Notes under the pieces: model-generated
What the model was told of the DNA's origin: nothing
What the model saw: only the letters and a program-made list of their open reading frames with translations
Databases searched by the model: none
Part shown: positions 1 to 8,703 of the stretch, piece after piece
Layout: every line of letters begins with the position of its first letter
Numbering within the stretch: position 1 is the stretch's first letter
Assembly (NCBI GenBank): GCA_030345135.1
Contig: CP128386.1
Span: 24,747 to 88,746 of the forward strand
DNA length: 64,000 bases
Direction: 5' to 3'
From: Chitinophagaceae bacterium DXS
GTDB taxonomy: Bacteria; Bacteroidota; Bacteroidia; Chitinophagales; Chitinophagaceae
Translations under genes and position numbers: made by a program

Positions 1-343
1 ATAACATCTCTTTAGACAGTACAAGCTGATAGCTCATAGCTGACAGCCGATAGCTAAGGAGTGAGGTAGGTAATCAATTTGTTACAATTGACAGAAACGG
101 TTGGAAATAAGTTATGGGTACCGTGCTTCGCATCAGTTATAGACATAACATCTCTTTAGACAGTACAAGCTGATAGCTCATAGCTGACAGCCGATAGCTA
201 AGGAGTGAGGTAGGTAATCAATTTGTTACAATTGACAGAAACGATTGGAAATTAGTTATAGGCACTGCACTTCACATCAGTTATAGACATAACATCTCTT
301 TTGACAGTACAAGCTGATAGCTGATAGCTCATAGCTGAAAGCT
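1..343. repeat. Tandem direct repeat, 144-bp period, with heptad core
   Basis: Two full copies (1-144 and 145-288) and a partial third (289 to about 343) follow each other with an exact 144-bp period and few mismatches. Each copy holds a run of degenerate 7-mers of the form AGCTNAT (24-55, 168-199, 312-342); the third copy has a rearranged heptad order. The unit also contains a small inverted repeat, CAATTTGTTACAATTG. Copy one begins at the window edge, so the array may continue upstream. No gene is visible here. It abuts the 3' end of hemN. Confidence 0.9.
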
Positions 344-1711
344 TTAAACTGCTTTACTAAACAACATTCTTTGTTCGGCTGCCGCTTCGCTGCGCAACAG
401 GTGCAGATCAAAAGCCTTACACACATTTCTGATGAAATGACGGCCGGTGTAGGTTAGCTCAAGTCTCTTTTCACTCCAATGAATAAGGCCGTTTTTTTCA
501 AGTTCATCTAATTCTCTAAGCGTGTAAGGTTGAAAAAGGGACAAGTGCTCAGGGCGGAAATAAGTCCCTCCCTGGCAGGATATATCAAGGATATATTTCC
601 GCATGATCAGATCCTCCTCGTTAAGGAAGTAGCCTTTTGTTACAGCTAATTCATTTTTCTCAATGCTGGCGTAATAATCGTGAATTGTTTTATGGTTTTG
701 TGCGAATGCAACACCTGCGTCGCTAATGCTTGAAACACCGAGACCAAGTAGCATTGATGTGCGCTGAGTTGTGTATCCCATAAAATTCCGGTGCAGCCAG
801 CCTTCTTTCCATGCTTTATACAGATCATCACCAGGCAAGGCAAAATGGTCCATGCCTATATCGGTGTAGCCATTGGCCGTAAACAACTCTTTTCCCGCAA
901 GGTATAATTGCATTTTAAGAGATGCGTCGGGAAGATCGCTTTCATCAAACAAACGTTGAGCTTTGCTGGTCCAGGGTACATGTGCATAGCTGTAAAGCGC
1001 AATGCGGTCCGGCTTCAATTGAATACTCTGCAGGATTGTTTGTTGAATACTTTCTAAAGTCTGTAAAGGCAGGCCGTAAATAAGGTCAAAGTTGACTGAT
1101 TTGTATCCTATTTCCCTGGCATTTTTTACCGCGCGTTCAACATTTTCGTACGGTTGAATGCGGTTGATCACTTCTTGCACTCTTTCGTTGTGATCCTGTA
1201 CACCATAACTAACTCTTCTAAAGCCGATATCATAAAGGGTTTGGAGATGCTCTCTCGTCGTGTTGTTCGGATGTCCTTCGAAACTAAATTCATGCTCAGC
1301 GTGAACTACGCAATCTGAGAGGATAGTTGAAAGAAGTGTCTGCAGATTTTCAGGGGAGAAAAATGTTGGGGTCCCTCCGCCAAGATGCAGTTCCCTGATA
1401 ACCGGTGCTTTAGTTACTAACGCCCGATATAACCGCCACTCTTTAATGATGGCATTCATGTAATCATTCTCCACAGAGTGGTTGGTGGTTATTTTTTTAT
1501 TGCAACCACAGTAAGTGCATAGCGACTCGCAAAATGGAAGATGAATATAAAGACTGATCCCGTCCGCTGCACTTGCTTGTTCCATTTGTGTTTTGCAAAC
1601 GTCTTTCCATCTATTCACGTCTATATTGCCTTGCCAGAAAGGAACAGTAGGATAGCTGGTGTAGCGTGGTGTTGGAACGTTGTATTGTTGCGGTAATTCG
1701 AGCGAGATCAT
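344..1711 (-). CDS. hemN: Oxygen-independent coproporphyrinogen III oxidase
   Basis: Radical-SAM enzyme of haem synthesis, converting coproporphyrinogen III to protoporphyrinogen IX without oxygen; cytoplasmic. The [4Fe-4S]/SAM motif CxxxCxxCxC is seen at about residues 61-70 (PFCESLCTYCGCNKK), followed by the GGGTPTF motif and a C-terminal HemN domain. At 455 residues it matches HemN rather than the shorter HemW. The start at 1711 is preferred because a Bacteroidota -7 box (CAAAGGTA on the plus strand, 1730-1737) lies just upstream; the in-frame ATG at 1747 would lie upstream of that promoter. It stands alone, convergent with nothing, and its 3' end touches the 144-bp repeat array. Confidence 0.95.
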   Translation of the reverse strand: MISLELPQQYNVPTPRYTSYPTVPFWQGNIDVNRWKDVCKTQMEQASAADGISLYIHLPFCESLCTYCGCNKKITTNHSVENDYMNAIIKEWRLYRALVTKAPVIRELHLGGGTPTFFSPENLQTLLSTILSDCVVHAEHEFSFEGHPNNTTREHLQTLYDIGFRRVSYGVQDHNERVQEVINRIQPYENVERAVKNAREIGYKSVNFDLIYGLPLQTLESIQQTILQSIQLKPDRIALYSYAHVPWTSKAQRLFDESDLPDASLKMQLYLAGKELFTANGYTDIGMDHFALPGDDLYKAWKEGWLHRNFMGYTTQRTSMLLGLGVSSISDAGVAFAQNHKTIHDYYASIEKNELAVTKGYFLNEEDLIMRKYILDISCQGGTYFRPEHLSLFQPYTLRELDELEKNGLIHWSEKRLELTYTGRHFIRNVCKAFDLHLLRSEAAAEQRMLFSKAV

Positions 1712-1729
1712 GGTTTGCAAAATATGTCG

Positions 1730-1737
1730 CAAAGGTA
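1730..1737 (-). promoter_or_regulatory. Putative hemN -7 promoter box
   Basis: On the minus strand the sequence reads TACCTTTG, an exact match to the Bacteroidota -7 element TAnnTTTG, 18 bases before the hemN ATG. A matching -33 TTTG is not obvious, so the call rests on the -7 box and its position. Confidence 0.5.
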
Positions 1738-1851
1738 TCCGGGGCAATTACGACAGAACATGACCAAAATCATATCGACCGTTGAAAATTGTCATGATAC
1801 TATCATTTATTGGATATTAAGAACATTACGCAGGCATGATCAAACGAATAT

Positions 1852-4473
1852 TTATTTGTCAGATTCCTGCTCTTCTTCATCCATTTCCAATAATAAATTA
1901 GTTATTAAAGCCGTCCACCCGGTTTGGTGAGAGGCGCCCAGCCCCTGACCAGTGTCGCCGTGGAAAAATTCGTAAAACAGGTGATGTTCTTTGAAGTGTT
2001 GTTCTCGCCATTGTGGCTGATGACTTGCATGGTACTGAAATCGCCCCTCATCATTTCTTTCAAAAATTTTCAACAGCCTTTTGGTAAGCTCGTTGGCAAT
2101 TTGCTTTAGTGTCAGCCTGTTTCCGGATTTAGCCGGAAATTCATATGTATAGCTATCACCATAATACTGATAATACTTGCGAAGGGCATTAATAATCAGA
2201 TAATTTAAAGGCAGCCAGATAGGGCCGCGCCAATTGGAATTTCCTCCAAACATAGAACTGGAACTCTCACCAGGTTCATACTGTATTCTATATTCGCTGC
2301 CAAGGTATCCAAATACAAATGGATTGTCTTTGTAGTGTCTTGACAACGAACGGATTCCATAATCTGATAAAAACTCAGCCTCATCCAGGAGTCTTTTCAA
2401 TAAATGTTCAAGCCTGTCACCAATCATTATTGCGAATAAATAATTCCCGTCTTTGTTTTTGTTTTCGATATCTGAAATAATTCGTGTTAAATCAGGCCGG
2501 GTAAGCCTGATTACCTGAAGTCTTGTATTAAACTCCCGCAACTGTTCAAACACACTGCAATGCATAATTTCAACTGCGAGTAACGGAATAACGCCAACGA
2601 GGGAGCGGACTCTTAAGCGCTGACTTGTTCCATTTTCAAACTGAATAGCATCATAATAAAACCCATCCTGTTCATCCCAAAGAGAAATGTCCTTTTTGCC
2701 TATGTGATGCATGGCCCATCCAATATTGAGAAAGTGACGGAAGAATTTAGCGGCAGATTCTTCGTAAGCCTTATTATGCTGAGCCAGTTCAAGCGAAATA
2801 CGCAACATATTGATGGCATACATTGCCATCCAGCTGGTAGCGTCTGCCTGTTGAAGTTTTTTTATGCCGGCCGGCATATGGTTTCTGTCGAACACACCGA
2901 TGTTATCGAGGCCTAGAAAACCACCCTCAAAAATATCTGTACCGTTTGCATCTTTTTGATTGACCCACCAGGTAAAATTCATCAGCAATTTCTGAAAAGC
3001 CCTTTCGAGGAAGTCCCAATCCGAAATGCCTGTTTTTTTCTTATCCGTTTCATAAACATACCATACGCTCCATGCATGCACAGGCGGATTAACGTCACTA
3101 AAATTCCATTCATAAGCCGGAATTTGTCCGTTTGGATGCATGTAATACTCTCTTAGTACTAAAGACAATTGTTGTTTTGCAAAAGAAGGGTCCACATGAA
3201 TAAAAGTCGCTGCGTGAAAGGCCAGGTCCCAGGCTGCAAACCAGGGGTATTCCCACTTGTCAGGCATGGAAATAATATTTCTGCAGGTAAGGTGCTGCCA
3301 ATCATAATTGCGTTTATAATTTCGAAAAGGCGCTGCTTCACTTGGTTCTCCAAACAGCCATTTGAATACGTCGAGATAATAGAATTGCTTTGTCCATAAC
3401 AAGCCACTCACCGTAGTGCGAAGCAAAGAGCGGTTTTTTTCTGATATTCTTTTTGGTGTAAGGCGTGCGTAATATTGGTCGGTTTCAGCAATGCGTTGCG
3501 CAAAGATCTCGTCAAAGTCCGCCCATGGCTCATCCATCGCTGTTTTGGTCAGTCTTACACTGAAGGATTTTGACGCTCCCGGATTAATCTTCTCTTTTAT
3601 CCAGATTGCCGCCTTGGTCCCTTCCTTTTTGGGGTTCACTGTATTCTCTTTGTTTACGATGTAATTGTTGATCCCGTCTTTAACAAAAGGAGAATCATTG
3701 GGCGTATTATACATCCTTCGATTGTTGGTTTCATTATCACAAAACAATTGTTCTCCTCCCTGGTGGTAAAAGAAAAAATTGCCATTTCGGCTGGAGCTGC
3801 TTTGAAGGCAATTGCTTGATATGGATATAATGTTCGGCTTACTGAAGCGGGAATTATGTTTCCAAAAATTACGAAACCAAAAATGAGGAATTACATGGAT
3901 GAATGCCGGTTCCTTCCCCCGGTTATACACTGTTACCTTTATCAATATATCGTTTATACCTCCTTTGGCGTATTCGATGTAGCAATCAAAATAGCGGTTA
4001 TCCTTAAACAAATCCGTGTCAAGTAGTTCATATTCCGGTTTAAGGCGATCCGTCCTGTTTTGCTGCAGCAATTCCATGTAGGGAAATGCCTCCTGTGGAT
4101 ATTTATATAAAAACTTGCAGTATGAATGTGTAGGAGAAGAATCAAGATGGAAATAGAGCTCCTTAACATCTTCGCCATGATTACCTTCTCCATTGGTCAG
4201 GCCAAAAAGCCGCTCTTTCAGAATGGGGTCTTTTCCGTTCCAGAACGCCGGCGCGACACAAAGTACCTGGTCGCTATCGCAGAAACCACCGATCGCCTCT
4301 TCTCCCCAACGATAGGCATAACTTCTTGCAAGGTCATGATTGACATAGTGCCAGGCATCGCCGTGCGGGCTATAGTCTTCCCGGACAGTACCCCATTGCC
4401 GGTCTGAAATATATGGCCCCCATTTTTTCCAGTTTTTACTGCTTAACGGATCAGAAAGGCGTTCATTCTCCAT
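1852..4473 (-). CDS. Glycoside hydrolase family 63-like glucosidase
   Basis: An 873-residue protein without signal peptide or membrane segment, so probably cytoplasmic. It resembles bacterial members of the GH63 (mannosyl-oligosaccharide glucosidase) superfamily, which hydrolyse alpha-glucosidic bonds with an (alpha/alpha)6 barrel. Recognisable blocks are RQWGTVREDYSPHGDAWHY near the N-terminus, WFAAWDLAFHA about midway, WRGPIWLPLNYLI late in the protein and HGDTGQGLGASHQTGW near the C-terminus. Acidic residues fit an inverting hydrolase, but I cannot assign the catalytic pair with certainty. No transporter or other glycosidase is adjacent, so the substrate is unknown; trehalose-like or glucosylglycerate-type compounds are possible. 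Its promoter is presumably in the AT-rich gap 4474-4727. Confidence 0.8.
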   Translation of the reverse strand: MENERLSDPLSSKNWKKWGPYISDRQWGTVREDYSPHGDAWHYVNHDLARSYAYRWGEEAIGGFCDSDQVLCVAPAFWNGKDPILKERLFGLTNGEGNHGEDVKELYFHLDSSPTHSYCKFLYKYPQEAFPYMELLQQNRTDRLKPEYELLDTDLFKDNRYFDCYIEYAKGGINDILIKVTVYNRGKEPAFIHVIPHFWFRNFWKHNSRFSKPNIISISSNCLQSSSSRNGNFFFYHQGGEQLFCDNETNNRRMYNTPNDSPFVKDGINNYIVNKENTVNPKKEGTKAAIWIKEKINPGASKSFSVRLTKTAMDEPWADFDEIFAQRIAETDQYYARLTPKRISEKNRSLLRTTVSGLLWTKQFYYLDVFKWLFGEPSEAAPFRNYKRNYDWQHLTCRNIISMPDKWEYPWFAAWDLAFHAATFIHVDPSFAKQQLSLVLREYYMHPNGQIPAYEWNFSDVNPPVHAWSVWYVYETDKKKTGISDWDFLERAFQKLLMNFTWWVNQKDANGTDIFEGGFLGLDNIGVFDRNHMPAGIKKLQQADATSWMAMYAINMLRISLELAQHNKAYEESAAKFFRHFLNIGWAMHHIGKKDISLWDEQDGFYYDAIQFENGTSQRLRVRSLVGVIPLLAVEIMHCSVFEQLREFNTRLQVIRLTRPDLTRIISDIENKNKDGNYLFAIMIGDRLEHLLKRLLDEAEFLSDYGIRSLSRHYKDNPFVFGYLGSEYRIQYEPGESSSSMFGGNSNWRGPIWLPLNYLIINALRKYYQYYGDSYTYEFPAKSGNRLTLKQIANELTKRLLKIFERNDEGRFQYHASHQPQWREQHFKEHHLFYEFFHGDTGQGLGASHQTGWTALITNLLLEMDEEEQESDK

Positions 4474-4727
4474 AGAGTCTTCTATTGCGTACTTAAATTA
4501 CGTAATATGTTATATCATTTGGTTTCAGTAAAAAATGTAATCGAATTTTAAGGAGGCTAAATAAATTATTTTATTTTTAATGTTATTTATTGGCTTTAAA
4601 ATTGAATAGTTAAACGCTCTGTTTTTTATTGTTTTACAATATGTTAGGGAGTATTTTATTTTATTATGTATTCAATGGCTTCATTTCACGTGCTTTGCTT
4701 CAACTTAATTATAAGCGATTTATTCAT
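4474..4727. other. AT-rich intergenic region
   Basis: A 254-base AT-rich gap between the GH63-like gene and the NTF2-like gene. It presumably carries the promoter of the GH63-like gene. I find no open frame, clear terminator, heptad array or exact TAnnTTTG box. Confidence 0.5.
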
Positions 4728-5081
4728 TCAGGTATTGCTTATTTCCATTTTGCTTATAAGTCCGTTTTCAAACTGATAAACATGCTTCACAAAGCCATCG
4801 GACAGCAGATTTCCGTCAAGATCTTTTACAACCTGATGAACATGCACTTCCACAAGGTTAGGGCCTGTCTCTTTATAAGATGTTGGTTTAACAGTGGGAT
4901 TAATCGCTTTCCATTGTCTTAGCCAGTATGCTTTTACCGCATCTTTCCCTTCAACATAACCGCCTTCCCAGCCGTTGGGCCAATGCACATTTTCTGCCAT
5001 CAATTGCAATACAGCGTCCGCATCGCGGTTGTTAAATGCATCATATGCTTGTTCGAGTATGTGTTGATATGTAACAGGCAT
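4728..5081 (-). CDS. SnoaL/NTF2-like (ketosteroid isomerase fold) protein
   Basis: About 117 residues with the pattern of the SnoaL-like/NTF2 superfamily: an N-terminal helix with AYDAFNNRDADAVLQLMAENV, a WEGGYVEGKDAVKAYW block that follows the first strand, and alternating beta strands ending in ENGLISKMEI. Such proteins are small cone-shaped dimers, either enzymes (isomerase, cyclase, hydratase) or binding proteins; the sequence does not say which. The ATG at 5081 is chosen. A TTG two codons upstream (5087) is possible but overlaps an ATATTTG stretch that may be the -7 promoter element. It is the gene after a terminated secreted-protein gene and appears to be its own transcription unit. Confidence 0.75.
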   Translation of the reverse strand: MPVTYQHILEQAYDAFNNRDADAVLQLMAENVHWPNGWEGGYVEGKDAVKAYWLRQWKAINPTVKPTSYKETGPNLVEVHVHQVVKDLDGNLLSDGFVKHVYQFENGLISKMEISNT

Positions 5082-5148
5082 TTGCAAATATTTTTGTTTG
5101 AGTTTTCAGCATCCTTGTTTTGTCAGTCGATAATAGTTCACCATCTTT

Positions 5149-5183
5149 TAAAAAACAAACCCCTACGCAGGGCAGGGGTTTGT
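5149..5183 (-). terminator. Intrinsic terminator after the DUF1080 gene
   Basis: A perfect 10-bp stem, ACAAACCCCT (5155-5164) with AGGGGTTTGT (5174-5183), surrounds a 9-base loop. On the minus strand it is followed by a U-rich tract (A run at 5149-5154 on plus). It lies 20 bases beyond the DUF1080 stop codon. Confidence 0.85.
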
Positions 5184-5202
5184 AGAAAAAGAATTTGAAG
5201 GC

Positions 5203-5802
5203 TTATAAGTTCTCTAACTCTATATTTTTCCATTTAACTTTTATTCCGCCGCCATCATGAATTTGCAGTGCAATAAAACCATTTCCCTGTCCGATCTTTT
5301 CGTCTTTTAACGTGATCATCTGATGGCCGTTGAGCCATGTAGTTACTTCATCACCATTCACTTTTATCTTGTAAGTGTTCCATTCGCCTTGCTTCAGGTA
5401 TTTTTCGTCTTCTGCTTTTGGCTGAATTAACCATCCGCGGCCATAAGACTCATAAATGCCACCTGTATGATGGTTTAGCGGAGCCACTTCCGCCTGCCAT
5501 CCGCTGATCTTTACGCCTTCGGGAATGCGTGACCTGAAAAATACACCGCTGTTTCCATCAGCCTCTTGCTTAAACTGCAGCGTTAAAACAAAGTTCTTGT
5601 AATCTTTATTGGTGGAAAGGTATCCGTATTGTTTATCAGGACCGCTTTCGCAAATAAGTTCACCATTGTCAACGTACCATTTTTCCGTTCCATGAATTGT
5701 CCAGCCTGTGAGATCTTTTCCGTTGAATAACTTTTCTTTTTTCTGTGCATTAGCAGCTGTAAGCACGCTGATAAGCGTTAATAAGGTAAGCAAATGTTTC
5801 AT
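5203..5802 (-). CDS. Secreted DUF1080 (3-keto-disaccharide hydrolase-like) protein
   Basis: A 199-residue protein with a clear N-terminal signal peptide (MKHLLTLLTLISVLTAANAQ), hence exported. The rest is one DUF1080 domain, a concanavalin-like beta sandwich with the family hallmarks LFNGKDLTGWTI, GNSGVFFRSRIPE and LQIHDGGGIKVKWKNIEL. Some members hydrolyse 3-keto-glycosides and others are only carbohydrate-binding; the activity here is not shown by sequence. It is monocistronic, with its own terminator at 5149-5183 and a heptad repeat array (5820-5850) just upstream of its start. Confidence 0.85.
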   Translation of the reverse strand: MKHLLTLLTLISVLTAANAQKKEKLFNGKDLTGWTIHGTEKWYVDNGELICESGPDKQYGYLSTNKDYKNFVLTLQFKQEADGNSGVFFRSRIPEGVKISGWQAEVAPLNHHTGGIYESYGRGWLIQPKAEDEKYLKQGEWNTYKIKVNGDEVTTWLNGHQMITLKDEKIGQGNGFIALQIHDGGGIKVKWKNIELENL

Positions 5803-5819
5803 GTCGATAGTTTTTAAAA

Positions 5820-5912
5820 AGCTTTCAGCTATCAGCTGTCAGCTTTGAGGTCTCTGTAATAAATAGGTTGAAAGTTAATGTAATTCTCATTTCAAATCTC
5901 AAATTTCAAATC
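5820..5912. repeat. Two heptad arrays between DUF1080 and aminotransferase genes
   Basis: 5820-5850 is four 7-mers of the form AGCTNTC. 5885-5912 is four 7-mers of the form TCAAATY, the last reaching into the final codons of the aminotransferase gene (stop at 5906). Each keeps an unbroken 7-bp phase. Confidence 0.75.
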
Positions 5913-7099
5913 GCCTCCTCTATACTTTGCAGGATTATCTCACACGCTTTTATCAATTCATCCTCCGTTATAATGAGCGGCGGGCCGACACGCATGCATT
6001 CCGGCGCAAATAAGAACCAGTCGGTGATCAACCCGTTTTGAATACAACGATGTATGATTTTTTGATTGATTTCAAAGCTCCCAAACTCTACCGCTGCCCA
6101 AAGGCCTGCAGTGCGAAGTTGTTTGATGGCCTTGTGTTGCAGCTGTTGTTGGATGATGGTTTCTTTCTTTTTTACGTCGCTGATGAACTTTCCATCCAGT
6201 AATACTTCCAACGCAGCCTTTCCCGCAGCACATGAAACAGGGTGCCCGCCGAATGTAGTAATATGTCCCAGCACCGGACTGGAAGTTAAAGTTTGCATCA
6301 GGTCCCAACTACTTATAAATGCACCAAGTGGCATTCCGCCACCAAGCGCTTTGCCCAGTAATAGAATGTCTGGGATCACTTCATATTGCCCGAAAGCCCA
6401 AAGGCTGCCTGTGCGGCCAAATCCTGCCTGTATTTCATCAAATACCAGCAACACATTGTGATCCGTACATTTTTTCCTGATCTGTTGAATCCATTCTTTA
6501 GCGGGCGCGTTTAAACCGCTTTCAGCCTGCACTGTTTCCATAATAACACATGCTGTCGTATCGTCTATAAGGTCAATTGCTGCATCGCTGCCATAATCCA
6601 CGTGGTAAATATCCGGCAATAAGGGCCTGAAGGCATTTCTAAAGTATTCATCTCCCATTATACTAAGAGCTCCCTGGGTACTTCCATGATAGCTTTTGTT
6701 GAAGGCAATTATTTTAGAATGTCCTGTAGCGCGTTTGGCTAATTTCATGGCACCTTCAGTTGCTTCGGCGCCGCTATTGGTAAAATAAACGCAATTCAGG
6801 GATTCGGGTAAAAGGTCAGCCAGCATTCGTGCATATTGTACCTGTGGGTTTTCAATAAACTCGCCATACACAATCAGGTGCATGTATTCAGCCGCTTGTT
6901 GCTGGACAGCTTTTACAACATCCGGATGGCCATGGCCAATATTACAAACACTAAAACCGGATATGAGATCTATATACGGTTTGCCATTTATGTCGTACTG
7001 GTAAATGCCGCGGGCTTTCACAATTTCCAGTCCTATAGGAGCCGGAGATGTTTGTGCCACATGATCAAGAAAAAGTTGCCTGTTCGAAATATGACTCAT
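5906..7099 (-). CDS. Class III pyridoxal-phosphate aminotransferase
   Basis: A 397-residue cytosolic fold-type I aminotransferase of the acetylornithine/ornithine/4-aminobutyrate group. The Schiff-base lysine is K250 in LLGKALGGGMPLGAF. The PLP-ring aspartate is D221 in VFDEIQAGFGRTG, and the phosphate-binding NSGAEATEGAMKLAK block is at residues 108-122. Full length is normal for the class. Substrate cannot be fixed from sequence: no arginine or lysine biosynthesis genes are adjacent. Candidates are acetylornithine, putrescine or another omega-amino acid. It is transcribed alone, between two heptad-repeat gaps. Confidence 0.85.
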   Translation of the reverse strand: MSHISNRQLFLDHVAQTSPAPIGLEIVKARGIYQYDINGKPYIDLISGFSVCNIGHGHPDVVKAVQQQAAEYMHLIVYGEFIENPQVQYARMLADLLPESLNCVYFTNSGAEATEGAMKLAKRATGHSKIIAFNKSYHGSTQGALSIMGDEYFRNAFRPLLPDIYHVDYGSDAAIDLIDDTTACVIMETVQAESGLNAPAKEWIQQIRKKCTDHNVLLVFDEIQAGFGRTGSLWAFGQYEVIPDILLLGKALGGGMPLGAFISSWDLMQTLTSSPVLGHITTFGGHPVSCAAGKAALEVLLDGKFISDVKKKETIIQQQLQHKAIKQLRTAGLWAAVEFGSFEINQKIIHRCIQNGLITDWFLFAPECMRVGPPLIITEDELIKACEIILQSIEEAI

Positions 7100-7181
7100 G
7101 CTTATTGCTTGAAAGTTGCAAATATCGCAGATTATTTTCTGTACCGGGGTTTGTGTTAATCAGAAACAAGTAACTTGGGCA

Positions 7182-7437
7182 AGCTTAAAGCTCACAGCCT
7201 GAAGCCCGAAGCGGAGGTATAAGGAGTGAGGTATAAGGCGTAAGGTATTTGGGACAGGCGTTACTGTAAGGTGCAACACTTCGATAGGGGAGTAAGATAT
7301 GCATACAGTCCTCAAACCTTACACCTTAAGCCTTACACCTCAGAGCTCTATATCACCTAACCTGAATTTGAGTCGAGCCTGTTGCTCCAGACGTCTACTC
7401 TCAGTTTTAGGCTCTAGGCTTTGAGCTTTCAGCTTGT
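7182..7437. repeat. Nested inverted heptad arrays (hairpin island)
   Basis: The 365-base gap 7100-7464 has no gene. 7182-7251 is ten consecutive 7-mers in one phase: five AGCYTRA-like then five GTATAAG-like. 7311-7352 holds CTTACAC-like heptads, the reverse complement of the second set. 7403-7437 holds AGCTTTR-like heptads, the reverse complement of the first set. The four arms are therefore nested (A B b a) and could fold into a long imperfect hairpin with a loop of about 60 bases. Confidence 0.85.
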
Positions 7438-7464
7438 ATTCATAAATCTTCTTAATTTGAAATT

Positions 7465-7995
7465 ATGGCAGTGATTTTACCGGTTTTAGGAAAGGAACCA
7501 AAGTTTGGAGAAAAATGTTTTGTTGCGCCTAACGCTACAATTGTCGGTGATGTGGTAATGGGACGAGAGTGTAGCGTGTGGTTTAATGCAGTTGTCCGCG
7601 GAGATGTGAATTACATAAAGATTGGTGATAAGGTAAATATCCAGGACGGAGCAGTCATTCATTGCACATTTGAAAAAAATCCGACAGAGATTGGCAATAA
7701 TGTGTCTATTGGACATAATGCACTGGTGCACGGATGCAAAATATACGACAACGTTCTGATCGGGATGGGTGCGATTGTAATGGACCGTTGTGAAATTCAT
7801 AGTAATTCAATTATTGCAGCCGGTGCGGTTGTTTTGGAGGGAACGGTTGTAGAGAGTGGAAGCATTTATGCCGGAGTGCCTGCCAAAAAAGTAAAAGAGA
7901 TACCCAAAGAAACTACTCACAGCGAAATAGAACGTATTGCGAATAATTACGTAAAATATTTTTCGTGGTTTTCTGATTTTAATGCAGCGAAATAA
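7465..7995 (+). CDS. Gamma-class carbonic anhydrase family protein
   Basis: A 176-residue left-handed beta-helix protein of hexapeptide repeats, of the YrdA/PaaY/gamma-carbonic anhydrase family. The three metal-ligand histidines expected for the family are present as H66, H84 and H89 (GAVIHCTF, SIGHNALVHG). The C-terminal IYAGVPAKKVKEI motif is also typical. Members form trimers with metal between subunits. Some hydrate CO2, while others (PaaY) are thioesterases, so the reaction is inferred only. It starts 28 bases after the heptad island and may be cotranscribed with the small lipoprotein gene downstream. Confidence 0.9.
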   Translation: MAVILPVLGKEPKFGEKCFVAPNATIVGDVVMGRECSVWFNAVVRGDVNYIKIGDKVNIQDGAVIHCTFEKNPTEIGNNVSIGHNALVHGCKIYDNVLIGMGAIVMDRCEIHSNSIIAAGAVVLEGTVVESGSIYAGVPAKKVKEIPKETTHSEIERIANNYVKYFSWFSDFNAAK

Positions 7996-8069
7996 TTTTT
8001 CCCGTTGTCTTTAACCAAAAAGATAGATACTGTACCCCGCAATCTCAACTAACTGCTTAATTTAATAAA

Positions 8070-8255
8070 ATGATTAGACCCTTGACAGTATCTGTCTTTT
8101 TTCTTGGCCTTATGTTTGCTTTTACATCTTGCAAAGTGCGAAAAGGGTGTCCCAGTAACGGGGCAAATGTGGGAGCAGAAAGGATTTTAAGCGGCGACCC
8201 CCAGGCTGTCAAAAGTGTTAAAGGTGGAAAAAAATATAAAATGAACAAATTCTAA
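8070..8255 (+). CDS. Small putative lipoprotein
   Basis: A 61-residue protein with a hydrophobic N-terminus ending in AFTSC; the cysteine at residue 21 is a plausible lipidation site. The mature part is short, basic and rich in Gly, Ser and Lys (VRKGCPSNGANVGAERILSG). I recognise no domain. Similar short lipoproteins are common in Bacteroidota and mostly uncharacterised. It follows the carbonic anhydrase-like gene by 74 bases on the same strand and may share its transcript. Confidence 0.6.
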   Translation: MIRPLTVSVFFLGLMFAFTSCKVRKGCPSNGANVGAERILSGDPQAVKSVKGGKKYKMNKF

Positions 8256-8394
8256 ATTCGTTACTTTTTAAAAATCTGCCTTTTATTTAAGCCATCCAAT
8301 TCCAATTGTAAAATACTAATTGCTTGCTGATAAAAATGTTGCACAATCATTCGATGAGTGCAATTGATGAAGTATTGTAAATGATATAAAAACG

Positions 8395-8402
8395 AAGGAG
8401 GA
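8395..8402 (+). promoter_or_regulatory. Unusually strong Shine-Dalgarno sequence
   Basis: AAGGAGGA lies 4 bases before the ATG at 8407. Most genes in this window lack any Shine-Dalgarno-like sequence, as is usual in Bacteroidota, so this near-perfect anti-16S match stands out and supports the small gene that follows. Confidence 0.6.
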
Positions 8403-8406
8403 TTAA

Positions 8407-8703
8407 ATGAAAGTAAAAGTTACCGTAATTAAAGACGCAGCAGAAAGTTCCATAATTAACGAAAATGCAAGCTTGCAGCAATTTTACTCACTTACTAATG
8501 AATTAAGTAAGAACCGCCACGTTCGGTTTACAGGAAAAACTGATGAGGCTGATAATATTGTGTGGAGTTTTAAATATCGCGGAAGAAACCTTAACCTGCA
8601 ATATAGCATTTACAATGGCTTATCCCTTGAGCCTGAAGATGTTAAAGATGCCAGAACCGCTTATGAACTGGTTGATAAAATCAAAAGCAAATCAGCAGTT
8701 TAA
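8407..8703 (+). CDS. Hypothetical small protein, 98 residues
   Basis: A 98-residue soluble protein with no signal peptide or membrane segment. It begins MKVKVTVIKD and has a predicted beta-rich middle with FTGKTDEADNIVWSFKYRGR. I do not recognise the family. A strong Shine-Dalgarno supports translation from 8407. Its stop codon overlaps that of convergent rsgA by 4 bases (8700-8703), which argues that the reading frame is genuine and that transcripts from the two genes overlap at their 3' ends. Confidence 0.6.
   Translation: MKVKVTVIKDAAESSIINENASLQQFYSLTNELSKNRHVRFTGKTDEADNIVWSFKYRGRNLNLQYSIYNGLSLEPEDVKDARTAYELVDKIKSKSAV

Noticed and set aside
1-343. CRISPR array or tandem gene duplication
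   Set aside because: The unit is 144 bases and repeated throughout, without spacers and without a conserved open frame.
1852-4473. GH63-like gene as part of a polysaccharide utilisation locus with SusCD
   Set aside because: The SusCD pair is 17 kb away with unrelated housekeeping genes between.
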